A stretch of 64,000 bases of DNA from positions 868,001 to 932,000 of the forward strand of contig JBAIAA010000258.1 of NCBI GenBank assembly GCA_037893245.1, read 5' to 3'. The notes under the pieces were generated by a model. That model did no database searches. It saw only the letters and a program-made list of their open reading frames with translations, and had not been told where the DNA came from. Positions 57,146 through 64,000 of this stretch are shown here, in pieces; within the stretch, counting starts at the first letter, position 1, and each line of letters opens with the position of its first letter. A program made the translations under genes and the position numbers. Origin of the DNA: Crossaster papposus. Lineage: Eukaryota > Echinodermata > Asteroidea > Velatida > Solasteridae.

Positions 57146-58454
57146 CTAATTGTGACGAGCTCTAAAGTCTAGCGCCATCTCGAGGCACTGCAAGCTCACC
57201 GGGTCCTCCTGATAGTAGAACTTATTGGCAAACAGATGCGGTTGTTTATAGACATACTGTAGATCTGCAATTGTGAAGATGCATAGCAAACGCACGTAGC
57301 GGCCACGACATTTATGCAACCTACTTGAGTACCAATTGACATAACGAATGTTTAATGGTCGGGTTTGTTCTGTTGTATTTGGTAAACCTCCAGGAACGCC
57401 TGGTGCTCGTTGCAGAGTAGCCCAGTAGGTCTCTTCTGGCATGTGTGTATTCCTCGACCAATGCAGCAAGTCCCTGGAAACTGGATCCCTTAAGATGTGC
57501 TCAACGAAGTCCCTTGTGATTGCGTAGTAATTCGAACCGGTGTAAACCTTTAATCCGTGGGGTGCAGGACTCTTTTTGAGCTGAGTTTTGACGACAGCTC
57601 CGTTTCGCTCAAAGAATTTGAACTGCGTTCTTTTTCTCTTCTTCGTGCTTGATACATTGGATGCGATACCATTGTGGCCGTTGTAGGCCTTTAACTGCCG
57701 GACAATCTCCATGTTGGTCTTCAATGGGAAGTCTTGTCCGCATAGGTTCATCACATACCGCCACGGGTAACCAGACGCTGGCCGTCCAGTCAGATCCTTC
57801 ATGCAGTTGATGTTGGACAACAGCAGCGTGAACCCGGAGTACACGACGTCTTCCAGTTTCGAAGCTATAAAGACATTGTCAAAGCATTTTGCGAGACTGG
57901 CCATTGCTTGCAAAAACTCTCTGGGCGATTTGGAATCCGGGTGAAGACAGTAGATGTTCTGAGGCTGGTAAATTGCCTTTAGTAGTCTCTCCACTTGGGC
58001 TGATCCCTTGTGAATGACAAGGATATAAGCAAGTGGAAAACTTGCCTCTTCGTTTGAGTTAGGTCGTGTAAGATACCCTCTGTGTTTCTTGTATAACGCG
58101 CAGTCTTCAGTCCACGTCACCACAGTGCTATCCGAAGGCATCAGGGATTCCTTCTGTCGCTCCTGTCGTATTTCTTTGCCAACGCTGGCGATGACTGTCT
58201 CATTCCCGGCAAATATTCCTGAGCAGTTGACATCCCAGTGCTTGTGGTACTTCGGGTTTATTGGTAGATGTTGACCCGAAGTTATGTTGGTTTGATTTGA
58301 ACGCATCAGATCTTCCACTCGAACATTGCCAGTGGAAGTTCCGTACATGTACATCAGAGGTTTTATCACACGGTCGGTAAGATCGCCATTTTGCTGGTAC
58401 ATGAAAAACACGAGGCTCGCAAAAATTAGTGCCAGTACCACTACGTATACCTTC
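57146..58454 (-). CDS. Core-2/I-branching beta-1,6-N-acetylglucosaminyltransferase (GCNT-like)
   Basis: A Golgi type II membrane enzyme (GT14) that adds GlcNAc in beta-1,6 linkage to O-glycans. The frame runs from the acceptor TTTTTTTTGCAG (exon starts 58454) to TAG at 57148-57146, about 435 residues; GCNT1-4 are 400-450. The membrane segment VYVVVLALIFASLVFFMY is at the very start. The branch domain covers about residues 135-400 (numbering from the Val codon at 58441): FPLAYILVIHKGSAQVERLL, AIYQPQNIYCLHPDSKS, YVMNLCGQDFPLKTN, HMPEETYWATLQRAPGVPGG with catalytic Glu337, and HLFANKFYYQEDP. All nine family cysteines are present (73, 114, 165, 186, 213, 234, 378, 387, 419), as are four N-X-S/T sites. 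No in-frame ATG precedes the membrane segment before a stop, so a short 5' exon with the start is expected upstream. Which GCNT paralogue is unclear. Confidence 0.92.
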
Positions 58455-59514
58455 CTGCAAAAAAAACCAAAACTTCATTGTGCACACAGACACAGGCGGC
58501 GTGTTGAAGTAAAATCGAGCTGTTGAGTCTTCAAAACTCGCCAAAATGTTTGATGTGCTTGTGACGGGGTTTGTTGATGAACTACACAAACAAAACTCGG
58601 GTCTAAAGTCTGGTTTGTTAACCACATGAAGAACAAAACTATACTGACTATTTTCTTACACGTACATGTATCGGTACATGTACTGTACACATACAGTACA
58701 GTACAACTAATCTATACATTTGGGGTGTCCTTAATAAGGTTAATTTCCTTTCAACATGTTCAATAGTACGTATAGTACCACAAAGCATATACCGGTATAT
58801 ACAAAGATTAAATGAAAACCCTGACCCTTACCTTACCAATCAGTCGAGTTTACTCAACCGTTTTGGGCATACATGTACCGGTAGTATTTGGTAAAGAAAG
58901 GGATTTTTGTGATCTCCTTTCACACCCAGAAAACAATTCCATACAAATTTTACCCAAAGCAGTCCTGAGTTGAAAATCACAGGTGTGTGGAAAAGGGTAC
59001 GCCCTTGATTTTTCTAGGCGTGTGATTTTTCTAAGCATGTGATTCCGTGGTCCAAGCTGTAACTGGACAATATGGCCACTTTTTAAAAATATTCATCTTG
59101 GTTTACAGTAAAGCCCATGATGGTGTGGGCGTCGGCATCCAATCGCATACCTAAAACCAATTATCATTGATAAAGAGAGGGGAGGCTTATAAGTTTGGTA
59201 CCCTGTGGAGACCGTACACAATTGGGGCAATAGGAGTCTCAAAAGGTCTATACACTGTCTTCTTGCATTTTGGATGTGAGGCATTCGCTATGTTGACAGC
59301 TGCTACATGTGCAAGGAGGCTTATCATTGGAACTTGGAGTTTTGGTATGCTAGCTCTCCTGATGTTTCGGCTGATGGCCGTTTGAAAAATTCTACCCCGC
59401 CGTCTTGTTCTGAACTACGACTATATTATGTCTTTCATCGGACATGCTATCATCCATCTTGTATCCCACACTAACATCGTACACGAAGAGCTGTTTTTAC
59501 GTGTACATGTAGTA
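58455..59514. other. GCNT 5' flank or first intron
   Basis: Should contain the first GCNT coding exon or intron on the minus strand. I could not pick it: the minus frame 58690-58475 has no convincing donor. TACATGTA/TACCGGTA words are common. Confidence 0.35.
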
Positions 59515-60565
59515 AGCGTGGGTACACATACATGTCTATTTGTACCAGCTCGACACGATCCTACAATAGATATCTATGGATATTTCAATACACCCAGGTC
59601 CACGTAACGGTGCGGCACAAGTTCAGAATGCTGACTTGATAGACTGCAAGTCCAATGCACAACCAGGTAAACGTCAATATTCTCGATCTCAGTTGCTCAG
59701 CTTGCATCACAAACATTTTTCATGTGATTCTGGTATACTTCACTTGCTCAAATTAAATAACTTTTTTTCGGTATAGAGGTAATTGTGCAGGCGTGCGTAG
59801 ACGTAAGATTCCAGTTATTGTGAATCACTTTGACCGTGAAGTACATCTGTGGAAGCGTGCTCTTACAACGAATAATTAAACTTTGAGATACATATCGTGT
59901 GACCCTCAACAGCCATCTATGCAAGGGCATGCTATTCCTGATTTTGGTTTCAAACTTTGTACTCTTAATACAAGATCAGTGAAGAGTAAATATGCAGATT
60001 TTGGATTGTGTGTCAACAAGTCGAGCCGACATTAACGCGCTAATGGAAACATGGTTTACTGTAGACGATGCAGCACACAGAGCTGAAATTACTCCACCTG
60101 GTTTTCATCTTAAGGATCACCCTCGTACTGGAAGGACTGGGTGCGGCACAGCTGTTCTCCTCAAGCAGAACATGAACATTACAGAGGTTTTAAGACCAGA
60201 ATGCACATCTTTCGAACAGTCAGAATGGATTATCGACTGCGGACGTAGTACGTGTACTCTGAGACTGGTCATTATTTATAGACCACCGTACTCCAATCAG
60301 CATCCTGTGACTACCAGTCTGTTCTTTGATGAATTTAGTACGTATTTGGAATATATTGTGCTTTCATTGGATCCGGTTGTCGTGACTGGTGATTTTAACA
60401 TACACATAGATACTCTTGATGACCGGGATGCTCTTCGTTTGCAGGAAGTTTTAGAATCAATGGGATTCCAACAACACGTTACTCAGCCAAAGCATGAACG
60501 GGGACACATACTGGACTTATTTATCAATCGTCGTTATGATGATTTACTTCAGGATTTGCCAATTA
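59515..60565 (+). pseudogene. CR1/L2-like non-LTR retrotransposon, 5' part (endonuclease)
   Basis: GDISIHPGPRN (59575) and the YSRSQLLSLHHKHFSCDSGI block (59677) are the usual start of a CR1/L2 main frame. Then LCTLNTRSVKSKYADF, a one-base frameshift near 60000, and ADINALMETWF, GCGTAVLLKQN, IIYRPPYSN, VVTGDFNIHID and ILDLFINRR, the endonuclease motifs. The protein stops matching at about 60565, where an RTE-type fragment is inserted; the same element resumes at 62579. Confidence 0.85.
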
Positions 60566-62578
60566 ACACCGGCGCGATGTCTGCAAAACTCTGGCAATGC
60601 GAGGTGCTGAGTGCAACACAGACCATTTGCTCATTCGTACCCAAGTAAGGCTTCATATCCACACTTCACGAAATAAGTCTGCTGCAGCAACTAGGCGCCA
60701 GCTAAATCTCTCCAAACTTGATCTAGCTAAGGGTCGTGTCAATTTGCAGGTTGCAATCACAAACGCCATTAGCCAGGCTACAAACATCAGCAATACTGAT
60801 AATATTGATAGCCATTGGGACAGCATTCAGAAGACTGTATATAGTGCATCATCAGAGGCACTTGGTTACCCATCACGACAGCATGCTGATTGGTTTGATG
60901 ACTCCCAGATCCAGGACCTTCTCACGACCAAGCATGCTGCTCTTACAACACATCTTTCTGATCCGTCGTCACGCATCAACCTCGAACGCTTTCAGGAAGC
61001 CGGGGCTGTTCTGCAGAGGCATCTTCGTCATATGCAGGATAGTTGGTGGGACTCCAAAGCAACTGAACTACAACAGATGGCTGATGCTCATGACTCCAAA
61101 GGCTTCTATAGATCTTTGAAAACCATATTTGGACCTAGGAAATCACCATTCTGTCACATTCTATCGGCTGACGGAATCACTCTCCACACCAAGAAAATTT
61201 TAACTCGTTGGCGTGAACATTTTGAGGTTCTCCTGAATAGGTCTATGCCAACACAAGAGGACCTTCTCGACCTGATTCCACAACGGGCAGTACATCCAAA
61301 TCTCACTAGCCCACCTACTCTTGGGGATGTACAACATGTAGTGAGAAGCTTGTCCACGGGGGAAAGCTCCTGGTCTGGACAGCCTTCCAGCGGAGATCTA
61401 CAAGCATGGAGGCACACTCCTTCAGTCGACACTTCATAACTTGTTTCTCCGTTGCTGGGAGACTGAAGAACTACCCTCTGCTTTTAAAGATGCCCTTATA
61501 ATCACAATCTATAAGCGAAAAGGCAACCGTCAAGATTGTGGCAACTACAGAGGTATTTCCCTACTTTCAATTGCTGGAAAGATTCTTGGGAAATTGATCC
61601 TCAAGAAACTGCAGACGGTAGCTGCCATCATTCTTCCTGAAAGTCAGTGTGGCTTTCGAGCCGGGCGCAGTACCATCGATATGGTCTTCACCCTTAGACA
61701 ACTTCAAGAGAAATCACTGGAGCAAAACATGCCACTTTTCATTGCATTCATCGACTTTTCCAAAGCTTTCGACTCAGTGCCTGGACATCTACTATGGCAA
61801 ATCCTTTCCAGATATGGCTGCCCAGATGAGTTAGTCAACCTGGTTAGAAAGTTCCCTGACGGCATGTCCGGCCAAGTATCAGTTTCTGGAACCTCATCTA
61901 CTCCGTTTGTGATCAACCATGGAGTAAAGCAAGGATGTGTACTGGCGCCTACCTTATTCACAATCTTCCTTTCGGCTGTATTGGAGGTTGTCTCCTTAAA
62001 TGCGGCTGAAGGGGTTTACATCAAGACGCGTTTGGATGGCAGCCTATTTAACCTGAAGCGGCTTCAAGCCAAGACAAAAACACATGAGATCCGAGTACAG
62101 GAATTACTGTTTGCTGATGATGCTGCATTAGTAGCGCACTCTGAGGAAGATCTGCAGAGCCTTGTCGGTAAATTTGTTACAGCATCGTCTGCTTTCGGGC
62201 TAACCATAAATGCCGGGAAGACACAAGTTCTGTTTCAACCAGTGCCGGGTGTGCCAGGCACTCGACCTGCTATTCTGGTCTATGGTGAACCCCTTGAGAC
62301 AGTGGATGGGTTCACCTGTCTCGGCAGTATAATAGCCAAGGACAATAGGCCAGACGATGAAGTAACCTCACGCATATCTGCTGCAGCTTCAGCCTTTGGT
62401 CGCTTGAAAAAGCGACTGTGGTCACAGCGTGGTGTCAAGACATCCACCAAGTGCAGGGTCTACCAGGCAGTTGTTCTGTCCGGTCTGTTGTGTTCCGCCG
62501 GGTCATGTGCGCTGTACCAAAAACACATCCGCAGATTTAACCATATCCAACTCCATATCCAACTCGTCTGCGAGTGAC
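60566..62578 (+). pseudogene. RTE-like retrotransposon fragment inserted in the CR1/L2-like element
   Basis: It begins inside the endonuclease end (RDVCKTLAMRGAECNTDHLL, frame at 60570) and runs through a linker to a reverse transcriptase: ALIITIYKRKGNRQDCGNYR, SQCGFRAGRSTIDMVF, FIDFSKAFDSVPG, NHGVKQGCVLAPTLF and ELLFADDAALVAHSEEDL with the catalytic FADD. One frameshift lies near 61400 (in the ADGI-type block, before the frame opening at 61441). It ends IRRFNHIQLHIQLVCE and a stop, short of the usual C-terminus, after a CCATATCCAACT duplication. TGCCAAT borders both sides (60557-60563; 62579-62585). Confidence 0.85.
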
Positions 62579-63350
62579 TGCCAATATATATATTTATTTT
62601 CGGATCATTTTTCAGTTGTTTGTAACTTGAAAATGTCAAAACCTGTGCTGCCTGTTAAATCTGTTTCAATTAGACGAGTAAAATCAATTGACATCGAATC
62701 CTTTAAGGATAATTTGGCTCTGTCAGAAGTCTGTTTAAATCCACTAGAAAACCTTGATGATCTTATTGACTGCTATAATGAAAGTCTTTTGAATGTTCTT
62801 GACCGCCACGCTCCTGTGGATAATAAAGTTATCAGCTCAAGACCACTTGTGCCCTAGTTTAACCAACACATTAAACACATCAAACAGTTACGTCGTAAGA
62901 CTGAAAAGAAGTGGCCACTTTCTGGTAAAGACTCTGATTTGATCAGTTTCAAGATCTTAAGAAATCGGACCATTTTTATGATGTACATTATAAAGCGCGT
63001 CAAGAATTTTATACTAACATAGTCAGTGATAATAGTGGTAATTTTCGTAGACTATTTAGTTCAGTCAATAAACTTCTGAAACCCTGCGACAGGCATATTT
63101 TGTCTGATAACACTGTCAACCAGGAATGGGCTAATACAGTAGTATGGGCAATTTGTTTGTCCTGAAAATTAAAGGTATTCATAATCAATTACCGGTATAT
63201 ATCATTTCGACAGGTGGTGCATGTACATGTAATTTGGTTAATGAACTTGATGTGCAGTTTGATCGTTTTGTCTCACTTACCCAGCATGATGTAAGGGCTT
63301 TTATTCAAAATGCCTCTAAAAAAACTTGCTTTCTGGACCCCATGCCTACA
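62579..63350 (+). pseudogene. CR1/L2-like retrotransposon, continuation
   Basis: YLFSDHFSVVCNLKMSKPVL ends the endonuclease domain begun at 59515. The linker LIDCYNESLLNVLDRHAPVD, LRRKTEKKWP, FSSVNKLLKPCDRHILSDN (frame-broken) and the first RT block FDRFVSLTQHDVRAFIQNAS with KKTCFLDPMPT follow. Homology is lost at about 63350. Confidence 0.8.
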
Positions 63351-63549
63351 TGTACACAGTTTCAATCAATCAACTCAACATTTATTTTAACATTGACATC
63401 CTCAGTTACAATTCTTATGCACATAAAGGAGAAAACATGTATGTATTTACAGAGTATTCATCAGACATTACATAATCGAAAGCATAAAAAGATGTCAACA
63501 TGCAGGAAAACGGTGAAGCAAAGCTTTTGTACCTTTCCCTGGGAATAAG

Positions 63550-64000
63550 CCATCCACTTATTTTGACAAGTTCAATATTAACATTTTTAATGGCTGTATC
63601 TACATCATGGTGATTATAAATTAAATTGGTATCATCTGCAAATAGACAAAAAGACATGAGATCGGAAGAACTACATATATCATTGATATAAATAATAAAT
63701 AACAATGGACCTAACACACTGCCTTGAGGGACTCCACAAGTGATGGACTGCTCTAAAGAATGTTGGGAATTGTAGGAAACAAACTGCCTTCTATCAGATA
63801 CATGTACATAACTACTGAACCAGTCCAAGGCTAACCCTCTGACACCAAAATGCTCTAATTTATTTAAAAGGATATCATGATTCACAGTATCGAAGGCCTT
63901 TGAAAAGTCCAGGAAAATTCCAATAGAAAACTGCTTGTTCTCAAAAGCATCAATAATTTTACTAAAACACATCAAGAATAGCCAGCTCCATGGAGCGATT
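63550..64000 (-). pseudogene. Non-LTR reverse transcriptase fragment, opposite strand
   Basis: On the minus strand: IIDAFENKQFSIGIFLDFSK with AFDTVNHDILLNKLEHFGVR, ITCGVPQGSVLGPLLFIIYI and FCLFADDTNLIYNHHDVDTA, then KISGWL where homology ends (about 63570). FADD and the PQGSVLGP block are intact. A frameshift near 63968 and continuation past the right edge are likely. CR1/Jockey-type. Confidence 0.88.

Overview
The window is eukaryotic genomic DNA from an animal, most likely a marine invertebrate and probably a deuterostome such as an echinoderm or amphioxus. This is inferred from a spliced peptide O-xylosyltransferase gene, a mucin-type GCNT gene, metazoan non-LTR retrotransposons, tRNA-derived SINEs and frequent ACATGT/TACCGGTA words; the species is not resolved. 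Two host genes are supported, both on the minus strand and both glycosyltransferases of CAZy family GT14. The first is the 3' part of a peptide O-xylosyltransferase (XYLT): seven exons between 47384 and 29180, 602 codons plus stop, with phase-consistent junctions. The second is a core-2/I-branching beta-1,6-GlcNAc transferase (GCNT-like): one large exon, 58454 to 57146. The 5' exons of XYLT were not found in the window, so either GCNT sits inside a XYLT intron or the two genes are close same-strand neighbours.

Layout. 1-1350: a broken RTE-like non-LTR retrotransposon. 3250-14045: one decayed Ty3/Gypsy LTR retrotransposon on the minus strand (LTR-like repeats at both ends; gag, pol start, RT, RNase H and integrase tail in order). 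It is interrupted by a 1068-bp TG...CA insertion flanked by CGTA and by a 3427-bp foldback transposon. The foldback encloses a 1364-bp element made of CCAAT/ATTGG palindromes and carries a SINE in one arm. 14.6-28.1 kb: terminal-inverted-repeat (TIR) elements and a CTGCGCAG-rich repeat cassette present three times, with nested insertions whose empty sites survive in sister copies.

29.2-47.4 kb: XYLT exons separated by introns full of MITEs, SINEs, a non-autonomous LTR element (34650-36454) and a TA-flanked TIR element (45139-46743). 47.4-57.1 kb: non-coding, with MITEs, a 984-bp near-perfect palindrome (53312-54295) and a degenerate GATAGTCC array. 57.1-58.5 kb: GCNT. 59.5-64 kb: a CR1/L2-like non-LTR element split by an RTE-like fragment, then an opposite-strand reverse-transcriptase fragment.

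The host genes act in secretory-pathway glycosylation: XYLT starts glycosaminoglycan chains on proteoglycan cores, and GCNT branches O-glycans. Almost everything else is transposable-element sediment. No new multi-gene system is visible. The most unusual material is DNA structure: the CCAAT palindrome element, the 984-bp hairpin, the inverted CTGCGCAG cassettes, and a TTAA-targeting MITE inserted into its own copy. All homology calls are from reading motifs; no database search was run.
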